A stretch of DNA of 64,000 nt from Phyllobacterium chamaecytisi (GTDB lineage Bacteria; Pseudomonadota; Alphaproteobacteria; Rhizobiales; Rhizobiaceae): the NCBI RefSeq assembly GCF_020164455.1, contig NZ_JAIQWW010000004.1:124001-188000 (forward strand), written 5' to 3'. Below the pieces are notes generated by a model. It saw only the letters and a program-made list of their open reading frames with translations, searched no databases and was not told the DNA's origin. A program made the position numbers and the translations under genes. Shown here piece after piece: positions 1 to 8,891 of this stretch. Numbering within the stretch: position 1 is the first letter of the stretch; every line of letters starts with the position of its first letter.

Positions 1-731
1 CAGCCGCCCACGGCCAGTGTCGCTGCCTTGATCGCGGAAAAGTCCTCGCAGACCGAACCGCGCTGCCAATAGGCGTCGCGCGTCTGATGGTTGAGCCAGA
101 CGGCCGGCAGGAAAGGCTCGTTGTCGAGCCGATCGAGCCACATATCGCGCCATTTCTCGCCAGCGAGTGCCGGGTCTGGCGCGCGCGACGAATAGGCGAG
201 CATCGTTGCGCCCCAGCCGAGATTTTCATTGAGCAGCAGGCCGCCCTTGTAGTGAATATCGTCGGCATAACGGTCATCGGTCGAGCAGAGCGTGATGATA
301 GCCTTCAGCGCCTCCGGTTGCAGGGCCGCCACCTGCAGCGAGTTGAAGCCGCCCCAGGATATGCCCATCATGCCGACCTTCCCGGTCGACCAGGGTTGCG
401 CTGCTATCCACTTGATCACCTCGCAGGCGTCGGCGAGTTCCTGCTCGGAATACTCGTCCTCCATCAGCCCTTCGGAGTCGCCATTGCCGCGCATGTCAAC
501 GCGCAGGCAGGCATATCCGTGACCAGCAAAATATGGGTGGGTTAGGTTGTCCCGAGCGGTGGTACCGTCGCGTTTGCGATAAGGGAGAAATTCGAGAATT
601 GCAGGAACCGGAGTCTGCTCGGCATCGTCTGGCATCCAGACTCTCGCCGAAAGCCGGCAGCCGTCAGGCAGGATGATGCCCATATCGGCGTGCTCGTGGA
701 TATTATGCTGAAAAGTCTCGACTGTCCGCAT
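1..731 (-). CDS. CocE/NonD family serine hydrolase (3' end outside window)
   Basis: About 243 N-terminal residues are visible; the gene runs off the left edge. The start is the ATG at 731, read leftward as MRTVETFQHNIHEH. An early beta-strand region contains PYRKRDGT and the strand turn RVDMRGNGDSEG, typical of X-Pro dipeptidyl-peptidase S15/CocE-type alpha/beta hydrolases. The nucleophile elbow is GISWGG with Ser at about residue 125. These enzymes hydrolyse acyl, ester or amide bonds; the substrate here cannot be told. It lies 194 bases downstream of the ABC transporter genes on the same strand, so it may or may not be read with them. Confidence 0.85.
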   Translation of the reverse strand, partial: MRTVETFQHNIHEHADMGIILPDGCRLSARVWMPDDAEQTPVPAILEFLPYRKRDGTTARDNLTHPYFAGHGYACLRVDMRGNGDSEGLMEDEYSEQELADACEVIKWIAAQPWSTGKVGMMGISWGGFNSLQVAALQPEALKAIITLCSTDDRYADDIHYKGGLLLNENLGWGATMLAYSSRAPDPALAGEKWRDMWLDRLDNEPFLPAVWLNHQTRDAYWQRGSVCEDFSAIKAATLAVGG

Positions 732-924
732 TATCACCCTTCGCCTCGTCAAAGAGTCGGAAAATGGCGAATGCTCACCGGCTTTGCACCGCCGGTGATA
801 CGCGTCCCATTTTCTCGTCTTTTGCGAGGTGTTCCTTTTGCCCACACTATGCGCATCTGCTCAGCGACACGCCTCCAACACTTGCGACATAAGTCCCGTC
901 ATTTGCGCCACCACGAGAAAACGC

Positions 925-1776
925 TCAACCAAGCTTCGACGGTATCAGTCTTTCCACGCGCCGGAACAGCATGACGATGATACCCGTGATCACGAGATAG
1001 CCCACCGCCAGCAAAAGCAGCGGTTCGTATGTAAGAAACGTATCCTGCCTGACGCGCGATGCAACCGAGTATAGATCGACGACAGTAATCGTCGCGACCA
1101 ACGGTGTGGATTTCAGCTGCAGCACGGCTTCGCCCGCCAGCGTCGGCAGCGCCCTGTGAATGGCTTGTGGCAACCAGATACGGCGAAAGATGGTAAAGCG
1201 CGGCATGCCGAAAGCGCGCGCGGACTCCAGTTGACCCTTGGGAACACCCGCAAAGGCGCCCCGCATCACCTCGCCCTCATAGCCGGCGTAAGACAGCGTC
1301 AAGGCAAGGACGGCATAGGGCCACGCTTGTCGCAGGTAAGGCCAGAGCTCGGATCCTCTGATCCACGGATATTGCGGGAACAGCGACCCGAGGCCGTAAT
1401 AGAGCAGCCAAAGCTGCACGAGCAGCGGCGTACCGCGAATGACCGTACAGAACGCACGCGCCGGAATGGCCAGGAACGCCGGGCCGGATGCCTGCGCCAA
1501 TCCCAGGGGCACCGCCAGCAGAAAACCAAGGACGACGGTCACGACCAGTATCCAGATCGTCCGCCACAGACCCTGCAAGATCAGACCGCCATATTGCGGC
1601 AGCCAGTCCCAGCGCATGAACAACGCCGCCGAAGCCACAAGCGCCAACCCGATGAGAATAAGCACGATGCGATGCGGCGGTAGCTTGCTTGCCAGACTGC
1701 TTGCGTCCTTTTCCTTGTGAATAGGAAAGGTCTCTATCGGAACTTCAATTTCGCTTTCGCCAAGCGCATTGGACAT
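925..1776 (-). CDS. Polar amino-acid ABC transporter permease (HisM/ArtM-like)
   Basis: A 283-residue inner-membrane permease of the His/Glu/Gln/Arg/opine (HEQRO) class. After a charged cytoplasmic N-terminus of about 30 residues it has several hydrophobic segments. The cytoplasmic coupling loop (EVMRGAFAGVPKGQLESARAFGM, given here as its extent) matches the EAA loop of this family: E at the start, G in the middle, E-AR near the end. Its start codon overlaps by one base the stop of the preceding permease, so the two are translationally coupled and presumably form a heterodimer. With the binding protein and ATPase upstream it makes a complete importer, probably for arginine or another basic or guanidino compound, judged from the divergent catabolic operon. 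Confidence 0.9.
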   Translation of the reverse strand: MSNALGESEIEVPIETFPIHKEKDASSLASKLPPHRIVLILIGLALVASAALFMRWDWLPQYGGLILQGLWRTIWILVVTVVLGFLLAVPLGLAQASGPAFLAIPARAFCTVIRGTPLLVQLWLLYYGLGSLFPQYPWIRGSELWPYLRQAWPYAVLALTLSYAGYEGEVMRGAFAGVPKGQLESARAFGMPRFTIFRRIWLPQAIHRALPTLAGEAVLQLKSTPLVATITVVDLYSVASRVRQDTFLTYEPLLLLAVGYLVITGIIVMLFRRVERLIPSKLG

Positions 1777-2528
1777 CAGCGCGCCTCCTTCACCGAAGGC
1801 ATGCCGCGCCGCGCCCGTTTCTCAACCCATTCCAGAATGACACTGGAGAACAGCGTAATGAACAGATAGAGCGCACCGGCGGCGAGGTAGAACGTCATAT
1901 AGGCTTTCGTCGTCCCGGCGGCCTGACGTGTTTCCAGCGTCAGTTCGCTGAAGCCCACGACTGCCAGCAGCGCTGTGTCCTTCGTTGAAATGAGCCAGAG
2001 ATTGGCAAGTCCGGGCAACGCGTGCGGCAACATCGCCGGCAGCGTGATGCGGCGCATCATCAGCACAGGCGACATGCCGTAGGCCCTCGCCGCCTCGATC
2101 TCGCCTTGCGGGATGGCTTTGATTGCGCCCCGCAGCACTTCCGTCGCATAGGCACCCTGGACAAAACCGAGCACCACGATACCGGCAACGAGCCCGCTGA
2201 TATCGACGCGCTGATAGCCCATCCCCTCAAGGATACGGTTGATCAGGTCCGTCCCCGCATAATAAAGCAGGATAATCATCACCAGCTCGGGAATTGCCCG
2301 CACCAGCGTCGTATAGATTGCGGCCAGATCGCGTGCGATCGGGCCGCCATAGAGTTTCGCGTATGAGCCGAATGTTCCGATAATCAGGCCCATGCCGAAC
2401 GCGCCGAAGGCAATCTGCAGGGACCGCACCAACCCGCGCAAGAGATTGGCACCCCACCCTGGCGCAACAGGAGATAGAAGATCGAACATGCCGGTAATTC
2501 CGGCGGGGATAATCGATGCGTCGGCCAA
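1776..2528 (-). CDS. Polar amino-acid ABC transporter permease (HisQ/ArtQ-like)
   Basis: A 250-residue inner-membrane permease, partner of the next gene. It has about five membrane segments and the family coupling loop around EVLRGAIKAIPQGEIEAARA. The order in the transcript is ATPase, binding protein, this permease, second permease, all on the minus strand, which is a typical complete HEQRO importer. An 82-base gap separates it from the binding-protein gene. Substrate specificity cannot be read from the permease; context suggests arginine, ornithine, octopine-like or methylated arginine compounds. Confidence 0.9.
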   Translation of the reverse strand: MADASIIPAGITGMFDLLSPVAPGWGANLLRGLVRSLQIAFGAFGMGLIIGTFGSYAKLYGGPIARDLAAIYTTLVRAIPELVMIILLYYAGTDLINRILEGMGYQRVDISGLVAGIVVLGFVQGAYATEVLRGAIKAIPQGEIEAARAYGMSPVLMMRRITLPAMLPHALPGLANLWLISTKDTALLAVVGFSELTLETRQAAGTTKAYMTFYLAAGALYLFITLFSSVILEWVEKRARRGMPSVKEAR

Positions 2529-2610
2529 GCCGTCCTCGATTCAGCGTCAAATGCAGGTTTCGAACAATAAAAAGGCCGGAGTTGGAAACCCAACGCCGGC
2601 CCAAACTCAA

Positions 2611-3393
2611 TCAGCCGCCATACATGTCAATGGTGAAGTACTTCTTCGAGATTTCGTCATACTTCCCGTTGGCCCTGATTTCTTTGATCGCCGCGTTGAA
2701 CTTTTCCTTCATCGCAGTGTCGCCCTTGCGTATGCCAACGCCAACGCCCGGTCCGAGGATCTCCAGATCATCGGCGACCTTGCCCTTGATGTCGCAGCAA
2801 GCCTTGCCTTCAGGCGTGTCAGCAAAGGTCTGCAGCGCCAGTCCATCGGCCTGGGTGGCGTCAATACGTCCAGCTGCCAGATCCTGGTTGGCCTCATCCT
2901 GAGTCTGATATTCCTTGATCTCGGCCGCGGTGTCAGCGAAATGCTTCTTCGCATAGGCCTGGTGCACGGTCGAAACCTGCACGCCAAGGATCTTGCCCTT
3001 CAGACCTTCGGGTGTCGCGTCCATCTTCTCTTCCTTGGAGCCGAGAATCAACGTCGGGGTATTGTAGTACTTGTCCGAAAAATCGATCGTCTTCTCGCGT
3101 TCCGCGGTGATCGACATCGAAGCTGCAATGATGTCGATCTTCTTCGTCGTCAGCGCCGGAATGATACCGTCCCACGAAACCGGCGTGATGACGCAATCAA
3201 GTTTGGCCGCTTCACACATTGCCATGGTGATGTCGATTTCCCAGCCCTGCCATTTGCCGGATGCATCGGGCGACGCGAAAGGCGGATAGGGTTCGGCGGC
3301 GATGCCAACCTTGACCTGTTCGGCATTGGCTGCGCCAAGGCCGGCAACCACAAGCACAACGGCTGCTGCCGTTGTTTTCAGAAAAGACTTCAT
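2611..3393 (-). CDS. Periplasmic basic amino-acid binding protein (SBP_bac_3)
   Basis: A 260-residue exported binding protein of the lysine/arginine/ornithine/histidine type. Three ATGs lie in frame at 3405, 3399 and 3393; the GGAG six bases before the third decides for 3393, which also gives a clean signal peptide (MKSFLKTTAAAVVLVVAGLG, cleavage after ANA). The mature start YPPFASPDASGKWQGWEIDI and the strand DIIAASMSIT with REKTIDFS are the hallmark blocks of the family (ligand alpha-amino and carboxylate clamp). A CC pair near residue 207 may form a disulfide. It delivers substrate to the two downstream permeases. Confidence 0.92.
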   Translation of the reverse strand: MKSFLKTTAAAVVLVVAGLGAANAEQVKVGIAAEPYPPFASPDASGKWQGWEIDITMAMCEAAKLDCVITPVSWDGIIPALTTKKIDIIAASMSITAEREKTIDFSDKYYNTPTLILGSKEEKMDATPEGLKGKILGVQVSTVHQAYAKKHFADTAAEIKEYQTQDEANQDLAAGRIDATQADGLALQTFADTPEGKACCDIKGKVADDLEILGPGVGVGIRKGDTAMKEKFNAAIKEIRANGKYDEISKKYFTIDMYGG

Positions 3394-3452
3394 TCTCATC
3401 TCCATTGGTTCAACTGTTCCCCAGGGTTGCTCCCTGTATTGCTATTAGTCAC

Positions 3453-4289
3453 TTATGAAATAGTTCGGATAAACTGTTTCAAACGTTCAGATTTTGGCGA
3501 TCCGAATAATTCTTCCGGAGGCCCTTCCTCTTCGACGATTCCATTGTGCAGGTACATCACATGGCTCGCCACTTCGCGGGCGAACTTCATCTCGTGGGTG
3601 ACCAGCAGCATCGTCCGGCCCTCTTTCGCAAGATCGGCTATAACCTTCAGAACCTCGCCGACAAGCTCGGGGTCGAGCGCCGAAGTCGGCTCGTCGAACA
3701 GCATCACACGCGGCTGGATGGCCAGCGCCCGCGCGATGGCACCGCGCTGCTGCTGTCCGCCGGACATATAGGCGGGATAGACATCGCGCTTGGCGGAAAG
3801 GCCGACCCGCTCGAGAAGCTGCTCGCCGATGGCCATCGCCTCGTCGCGCTTCATGCCGAGCACGTGCACCGGCACTTCGATGACATTCTGGATCAGCGTC
3901 ATGTGCTGCCACAGGTTGAAATTCTGGAACACCATGCCGAGCCGGCTGCGAATGCGCTCGATCTGGCGGCGATTGGCCGGCACCTGACCGCCGTGACCGT
4001 CGCTGACCATTTTGACATCTTCGCCATTGATGCGAATGACGCCGCTGGTGGGATTTTCAAGGAAATTTATGCAGCGCAGGAATGTCGACTTGCCCGAGCC
4101 GCTGCCGCCGATCATGGCGACGACATCGCCGTCCTTGGCGGACATGGAAACGCCTTTGAGCACTTCAAGCGCGCCGAACCGCTTGTGCAGGTTCTCGATG
4201 TGAATAGCTTCAGCCTGTTCAGCCGCGCCCGGTTGGAAAGGATCGGCCGCAACGGCTACAGTCGCCGTCATTCCGGGATTCCCGCGCAT
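3453..4289 (-). CDS. ABC transporter ATP-binding protein, polar amino-acid type
   Basis: A 278-residue ATPase (HisP/GlnQ class). Walker A is GGSGSGKST at residues 61-69, the signature is MSGGQQQR, Walker B is VMLFDEP followed by the D-loop SALDP, and the switch His is in LLVTHEM. It energises the importer encoded by the next three genes. A start at the internal ATG at 4271 (MTATVAV) is possible; neither start has a strong ribosome site. It is the first gene of the transporter operon and is transcribed divergently from the hydrolase at 4446, so the 156-base gap should hold promoters for both directions. Confidence 0.93.
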   Translation of the reverse strand: MRGNPGMTATVAVAADPFQPGAAEQAEAIHIENLHKRFGALEVLKGVSMSAKDGDVVAMIGGSGSGKSTFLRCINFLENPTSGVIRINGEDVKMVSDGHGGQVPANRRQIERIRSRLGMVFQNFNLWQHMTLIQNVIEVPVHVLGMKRDEAMAIGEQLLERVGLSAKRDVYPAYMSGGQQQRGAIARALAIQPRVMLFDEPTSALDPELVGEVLKVIADLAKEGRTMLLVTHEMKFAREVASHVMYLHNGIVEEEGPPEELFGSPKSERLKQFIRTIS

Positions 4290-4378
4290 AGCTGTCGTGC
4301 TTGCTCAATCATCAGTTATTCGATCCGCCTCTTTTGTCAGCATGGGTCTTGATTGCCCGAATTTAGCCCATCACACCA

Positions 4379-4399
4379 CTTGCGCTCTAATTATGCAAG
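4379..4399. promoter_or_regulatory. Candidate operator in the divergent promoter region
   Basis: The gap between the divergent ATPase gene and the hydrolase gene contains an inverted repeat, CTTGC-N11-GCAAG, inside an AT-rich patch (gcgtataaat follows). Its place between a transporter and an operon that encodes its own TetR regulator makes it a natural binding-site candidate. No experimental or alignment support; the arms are only five bases. Confidence 0.35.
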
Positions 4400-4445
4400 C
4401 GTATAAATACACAGACCAGCAATTTTTCGAGAGCACCCCCAAAAC

Positions 4446-5315
4446 ATGACATTCGGTTCGCAGTCGATGGCCCTTCCCTTGAAACGCGTCATAATGCGCA
4501 TGCCGGACAGGGTCATGGCCGGTGCCGAGCGTGACGTCTGGCACTATGGCCCGCAGTTCGATCCGCGCCGGGCGTCCGAGCAGCACAAGGTCTTCGCCGA
4601 TCTTGTCGCCCGGTCCGGTGCCGACATTACCTGGATACGCGACGGCAATGACGCGCTATCGGATTCGATATTCACCCACGACCCGTCGCTCGTCACAGAT
4701 AAAGGCGCCGTCCTCCTGCGCATGGGCAAGAACCTGCGCCTCGATGAGCCCGATCTGCATCACGAAACCTACCGCGAGATGGATGTGCCTGTTCTCGGCC
4801 GCATCGAAGCGCCGGGCACCGTGGAAGGCGGCGATTGCGTCTGGGTCGATAGCAATACCTTGGCGATCGGGCGCGGTGTCCGCACCAATCAGTCCGGCAT
4901 CGAACAGCTTTCAGCCATCCTGAAGCCTCTCGGCATCACTGTCCTTGGCTTCGATCTGCCGCTCTGGCATGGCGAAGAAGCCTGCCTGCATCTGATGTCG
5001 ATCATTTCCCCATTGGCCGAGGATCTGGCGCTGGTGCACCTGCCACTGCTGCCTGCCGCCTTCTACCAACTCCTGAAGGAGCGCGGCATCCGCCTCGTCG
5101 TGGCACCGGAAGAAGAGTTCGCCGCGAGCAACGGGCTTAACCTGAATGTTTTGCCGACTGCCCCTTACGAGGTGATCGCCGTCGCCGGTTTTGAAAAGAC
5201 CAAGGCCGCCATGGAAGCTGCGGGCTGCACAGTCACCACATTCGAGGCCGATGCCCTGTGCATTGCGTGCGAGGGCGGCCCCACCTGCCTGACCCGCCCC
5301 GTCTGGCGCCAATGA
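4446..5315 (+). CDS. DDAH/arginine deiminase-fold guanidino hydrolase (amidinotransferase family)
   Basis: A 289-residue cytosolic enzyme of the guanidino-group modifying superfamily, which hydrolyses or transfers amidino groups through a Cys covalent intermediate. Visible catalytic elements: Asp in FTHDP (residue 79), the EGGD box (127-130), a His in CLHLMS (182) and the C-terminal Cys in GGPTCLTRP (281), the usual D/E-H-C set. Size fits dimethylarginine dimethylaminohydrolase (about 255-285 aa) better than classical arginine deiminase (about 410). The stop overlaps the start of the TetR gene (ATGA). The substrate could be arginine, N-methylarginines or another guanidino compound; the cluster favours a compound imported by the divergent ABC system. 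Confidence 0.85.
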   Translation: MTFGSQSMALPLKRVIMRMPDRVMAGAERDVWHYGPQFDPRRASEQHKVFADLVARSGADITWIRDGNDALSDSIFTHDPSLVTDKGAVLLRMGKNLRLDEPDLHHETYREMDVPVLGRIEAPGTVEGGDCVWVDSNTLAIGRGVRTNQSGIEQLSAILKPLGITVLGFDLPLWHGEEACLHLMSIISPLAEDLALVHLPLLPAAFYQLLKERGIRLVVAPEEEFAASNGLNLNVLPTAPYEVIAVAGFEKTKAAMEAAGCTVTTFEADALCIACEGGPTCLTRPVWRQ

Positions 5316-5974
5316 CGGAGTCCCGCTCTACCACACGCAAGAGCTTCCGCCGCGAGGGCGAAGACAAGCGCCGCGAGGATCTGATCGCGGCGACGCTCGA
5401 ATGTGTGGCTGAGCGCGGCCTCGCTGGCGCAACTGTGCGCGAGATCGCTCTGCGCGCCGATGTAACTGCCGGTCTCATCCGCTATTATTTTCCGGCCAAG
5501 GACGATCTTATCGGCGCGGCCTATCGCGCGGTCATGAACCGCATGACTGTTCAGGCAAGCGATGCACTGAAGAGTGCCGCCGATGATCCGCGTGACCGTC
5601 TCAATGCTTTCGTGAAGGCCAACCTCGGTCAGCCGATCATGGATCCCAACAATCTTTCCCTGTGGGCCGGATTCATTGGCATGGTTCACGCCGATCCAGC
5701 CATGGCTTTGGCGCACCGCGACGGCTATCTTGGCTTCCGCGACGAGCTGGAAGCACTCATCCGCGAAGCGTTGCTCGCCGCCGGCAAGCCGGCGGAGCCA
5801 ATTCATACCCGCCGCCACGCCATCGCCGTCAACGCGATTATCGACGGGCTTTGGCTTGAAGGTTGTCTTGCGGGTGATATTTTTGCCGAAGGAGAGTTGG
5901 CCGAGACCGGTATAGCCGCTATCGAAGCCGTTCTTGCAATTTCTCTCAATCCTGAAAAAGGAGGCGCGATATGA
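5312..5974 (+). CDS. TetR/AcrR family regulator, BetI-like
   Basis: A 220-residue repressor-type regulator. An upstream frame extension to 5258 exists, but the ATG at 5312 overlaps the preceding stop (ATGA) and gives the usual TetR length. The HTH is at about residues 30-65 (TVREIALRADVTAGLIRYYFPAKDDL). The C-terminal domain is of the BetI type, with LWAGFIG and the IIDGLWLE strip. It sits inside the operon, between hydrolase and aminotransferase, overlapping both by four bases, so it is probably autoregulatory and controls this operon and the divergent transporter genes in response to substrate or an intermediate. Confidence 0.9.
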   Translation: MTESRSTTRKSFRREGEDKRREDLIAATLECVAERGLAGATVREIALRADVTAGLIRYYFPAKDDLIGAAYRAVMNRMTVQASDALKSAADDPRDRLNAFVKANLGQPIMDPNNLSLWAGFIGMVHADPAMALAHRDGYLGFRDELEALIREALLAAGKPAEPIHTRRHAIAVNAIIDGLWLEGCLAGDIFAEGELAETGIAAIEAVLAISLNPEKGGAI

Positions 5975-7161
5975 TGCGCTATGCGTCTGTCACCGACCGT
6001 CTGGCCGGACTTGGATCCGACAAATGGGCTGTCCATTTCCGTGCTCGCCAGATGAAGCAGGCGGGACACGAGATCATCGAATTGACCATCGGTGAGCCTG
6101 ACATTCCGACGCCGACCGACATGATCGACGTCGCCGAACGGGCGATGCGCGCTGGCCGCACCGGCTATTCCAGCGGTCGCGGCGAACCCGCATTGCTCGC
6201 CGCGCTTTCGGCGAAATACACCGCACGCACGGGACGCCAGATTGGTCCGGAAAACATCATGTGTTTCTCCGGCACGCAAACCGCCTTGTCGATGGTCATG
6301 ATGGGACTTGCCGAGGAAGGCGACGAGATCATCACCGGCGATCCGCTCTACGCGACCTATGACGGCGTTGTCCGGGCAACCGGCGCGACGCGTGTTTCCG
6401 TCCCGCTGCGGCCCGAAAAAGGCTTCCGTATGCAGGCCGCAGACCTTGAAAAGGTCATCACGCCCAGATCCAGGGTCTTGCTGCTCAACAGTCCTCACAA
6501 TCCCACCGGCGCTGTCCTCAGCGCCGCGGAGATAGCCGAAATCGGCGAAGTCTGCATCAGGCACAATCTCTGGATCGTGTCCGATGAAGTTTATGAACTG
6601 ATGATCTACAACGGCACGTTCGCGTCGCCGCTGGACCGGGCGGAACTTGCCGATCGCACGATTGCCGTTGCCTCTATCTCGAAATCCCATGCCGCTCCGG
6701 GCTTCCGCAGCGGCTGGTGCATCGCCCCGAAGGAATTCACGGAGCGCCTGCTGCCGCTGTCCGAATCCATGCTTTTCGGCGGACAACCCTTCATCGCCGA
6801 CATGACGGCCTATGCGCTCAGCCGCCCATCCACCGCGGCGGCCACGATGCGCGAGAGCTTTCTGCGCCGCGCCCAGCGCATCTCGGAACGTCTGGATGGC
6901 AAGGCAGGCATCGTTGCCAAAATTCCGCAAGCCGGCATGTTCATTCTTGCCGATATTCGTGCAACCGGGCTGTCCGGACAAGAATTCGCGATGCGCCTTC
7001 TCGAAGAGGAGCTCGTCGCGGTCATGCCGGGCGAGTCCTTCGGCGACAACCTTGCGGGCTATCTTCGCATGAGCCTCAGCATTGCCGATGACAAGATCGA
7101 CGCCGCCTGCGCCGGTATCGTCCGCCTCGCATCGCGCCTGCAACAACGGAAATCCGCATGA
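5971..7161 (+). CDS. aruH: PLP aminotransferase class I/II, probable arginine:pyruvate transaminase
   Basis: A 396-residue fold-type I aminotransferase. The block LLNSPHNPTGAV binds the substrate carboxylate side, SDEVYE carries the cofactor-contacting Asp and Tyr, and the PLP lysine is K238 in SISKSHAAPGFRSGW; the substrate-carboxylate Arg lies in the C-terminal LRMSLS block. A strong AAAGGAGG lies ahead of the start, which overlaps the TetR stop. The next gene, a 2-ketoarginine decarboxylase-like enzyme, overlaps it by four bases. That pair is the arginine transaminase pathway (AruH, AruI) known from Pseudomonas, so arginine to 2-ketoarginine is the likely reaction. The aruH name rests on context more than on sequence. 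Confidence 0.8.
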   Translation: MMRYASVTDRLAGLGSDKWAVHFRARQMKQAGHEIIELTIGEPDIPTPTDMIDVAERAMRAGRTGYSSGRGEPALLAALSAKYTARTGRQIGPENIMCFSGTQTALSMVMMGLAEEGDEIITGDPLYATYDGVVRATGATRVSVPLRPEKGFRMQAADLEKVITPRSRVLLLNSPHNPTGAVLSAAEIAEIGEVCIRHNLWIVSDEVYELMIYNGTFASPLDRAELADRTIAVASISKSHAAPGFRSGWCIAPKEFTERLLPLSESMLFGGQPFIADMTAYALSRPSTAAATMRESFLRRAQRISERLDGKAGIVAKIPQAGMFILADIRATGLSGQEFAMRLLEEELVAVMPGESFGDNLAGYLRMSLSIADDKIDAACAGIVRLASRLQQRKSA

Positions 7162-8744
7162 CCACTGTCGGTGAAGCCCTCGTCCACTTGCTCGAATCCT
7201 ATGATGTAGATACGGTTTTCGGCATTCCCGGAGTCCACACCATCGAGCTCTACCGCGGCCTCGCCGGTTCGAAGATCCGTCACATCACGCCGCGCCACGA
7301 ACAGGGTGCGGGCTTCATGGCCGATGGTTACGCGAGAGCCACCGGCAAGCCCGGCGTTGCTTTCGTCATCACCGGCCCGGGCATCACCAATACGATAACC
7401 GCGATGGGTCAGGCCCGCGCCGACTCGATCCCCATGCTGGTCATTTCCGGCGTGAACCAGCGTGATTCGCTCGGCAAGGGCATGGGTTTCCTGCACGAAC
7501 TGCCCAATCAGCGCGCCATGTTGCAGACTGTCGCGATGTTCTCCCATCGCATCGAAAAGCCCGACGAGCTGCCCATCGTGCTCGCCAGAGCCTTTGCCCT
7601 GTTTGCCTCGCGCCGTCCCGGTCCCGTCCATATAGAGATTCCGCTGGACGTGATGGCGCTGCAGCTGGGTGGCGCGGAACGCCTGTCCTCCGATGCACCG
7701 ATCCCGCACGCTTCGGCCGAGACCATGGCGGAACTGACGCGCCTTTGCCTCGGCGCCGAGCGGCCGGTGATCCTGATCGGCGGCGGCGCCAAGGCTGCTG
7801 CCAGCGCCCTGCAAGCCCTGGCGGAGAAGCTCGACGCGCCGATCATCGCGACGACCAATGCACGCGGCATCATGCACGCTCACCCCCTGCTCATACCGGC
7901 CAGCCCCAGTCTGAAGCCCTGCCGCGAACTACTTGCCAATAGTGACCTTGTAATCGCGATTGGCACGGAGATGGGCCCGACAGACTACGACATGTACGGC
8001 GATGGTGGTTTTCCTGAGCTGAAACGGCTCGTGCGCATCGATATCGACGCGGGACAACTCGACCGCCATCCGGCCTTCATGCCGATCGAAGCCTCGGCCA
8101 GGGAAACGGTCGAGGTACTTGCGGCCGCCCTTCCCGAACGCCGCAATTCCCATTCCGGCGTAGAGCGCGCCAGGCAAACGCGCGATGCGGCTTGGGCTCA
8201 TATCGGCCAGCGCTACCAGGGCATGGTCCGCTTCCTCGATACCTTGCGCGATACTTTGCCAGCTTCGCTCATCGTCGGCGATTCCACGCAGGCCATCTAT
8301 GCGGGCAATCTGTACTACGATCATGACCGCGTCGGCGGATATTTCAATGCCGCCACAGGGTTCGGTGCGCTTGGCTTTGGCCCGCCGGCCGCCATCGGCG
8401 CATCGCTGGGAAAGCCGGAAACATCGACGATCTGCATCGTCGGTGATGGAGGCTTCCAGTTCGTCCTCGGCGAACTCGGCGCGGCGGTCGATGAGCGTGT
8501 GCCTGTCATTTTCATTGTCTGGAACAATCAGGGCTATCAGGAAATCGAACGTGCCATGGTCGAGGTCGATATCGACCCGGTTGGTGTACGCCCATCAGCA
8601 CCCGACTATCTGAAAATCGCGGAGGCTTACGGCGTTCCGTCAAAGCGTCTGGACAATCTCGAAAAATTGCCTGCCGCCTTGCTCGAAGCCAAGGCGAGAA
8701 AAACGCCATATCTCATTGAAATCGATGAGAAACTGTTCGGTTAG
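7158..8744 (+). CDS. aruI: TPP-dependent decarboxylase, probable 5-guanidino-2-oxopentanoate decarboxylase
   Basis: A 528-residue enzyme with the three domains of the acetolactate synthase/pyruvate decarboxylase family. The catalytic Glu is E48 in RHEQGAG, followed by the ADGYAR and GPG blocks. The central domain holds PVILIGGGAKAA, and the TPP motif begins GDGGFQF (429) and ends in WNNQGYQE. It is read with the aminotransferase (ATGA overlap). The expected reaction is decarboxylation of 2-ketoarginine to 4-guanidinobutanal. No aldehyde dehydrogenase or guanidinobutyrase lies near, so later steps must be elsewhere or differ. Another 2-oxoacid substrate is possible. Confidence 0.82.
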   Translation: MTTVGEALVHLLESYDVDTVFGIPGVHTIELYRGLAGSKIRHITPRHEQGAGFMADGYARATGKPGVAFVITGPGITNTITAMGQARADSIPMLVISGVNQRDSLGKGMGFLHELPNQRAMLQTVAMFSHRIEKPDELPIVLARAFALFASRRPGPVHIEIPLDVMALQLGGAERLSSDAPIPHASAETMAELTRLCLGAERPVILIGGGAKAAASALQALAEKLDAPIIATTNARGIMHAHPLLIPASPSLKPCRELLANSDLVIAIGTEMGPTDYDMYGDGGFPELKRLVRIDIDAGQLDRHPAFMPIEASARETVEVLAAALPERRNSHSGVERARQTRDAAWAHIGQRYQGMVRFLDTLRDTLPASLIVGDSTQAIYAGNLYYDHDRVGGYFNAATGFGALGFGPPAAIGASLGKPETSTICIVGDGGFQFVLGELGAAVDERVPVIFIVWNNQGYQEIERAMVEVDIDPVGVRPSAPDYLKIAEAYGVPSKRLDNLEKLPAALLEAKARKTPYLIEIDEKLFG

Positions 8745-8891
8745 TGGATTGCCCGGCGGCCTACCCAAGAATTGATGGCGGCGTCGCAAAAAATCAAGCC
8801 TTTGCCGCATCCGGGCTTCTTGCCTGTCTGGCGTAAGACTATCGTTGAACAACCTTTCCACACCAACAAAATCAACAAAAGGGGATATCTC

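Noticed and set aside
2392-3771. 459-codon plus-strand frame through the binding protein gene
   Set aside because: Antisense shadow of the SBP and part of the ATPase.
5803-7146. 447-codon open frame antisense to the aminotransferase
   Set aside because: Shadow frame; no ribosome site and no domain.
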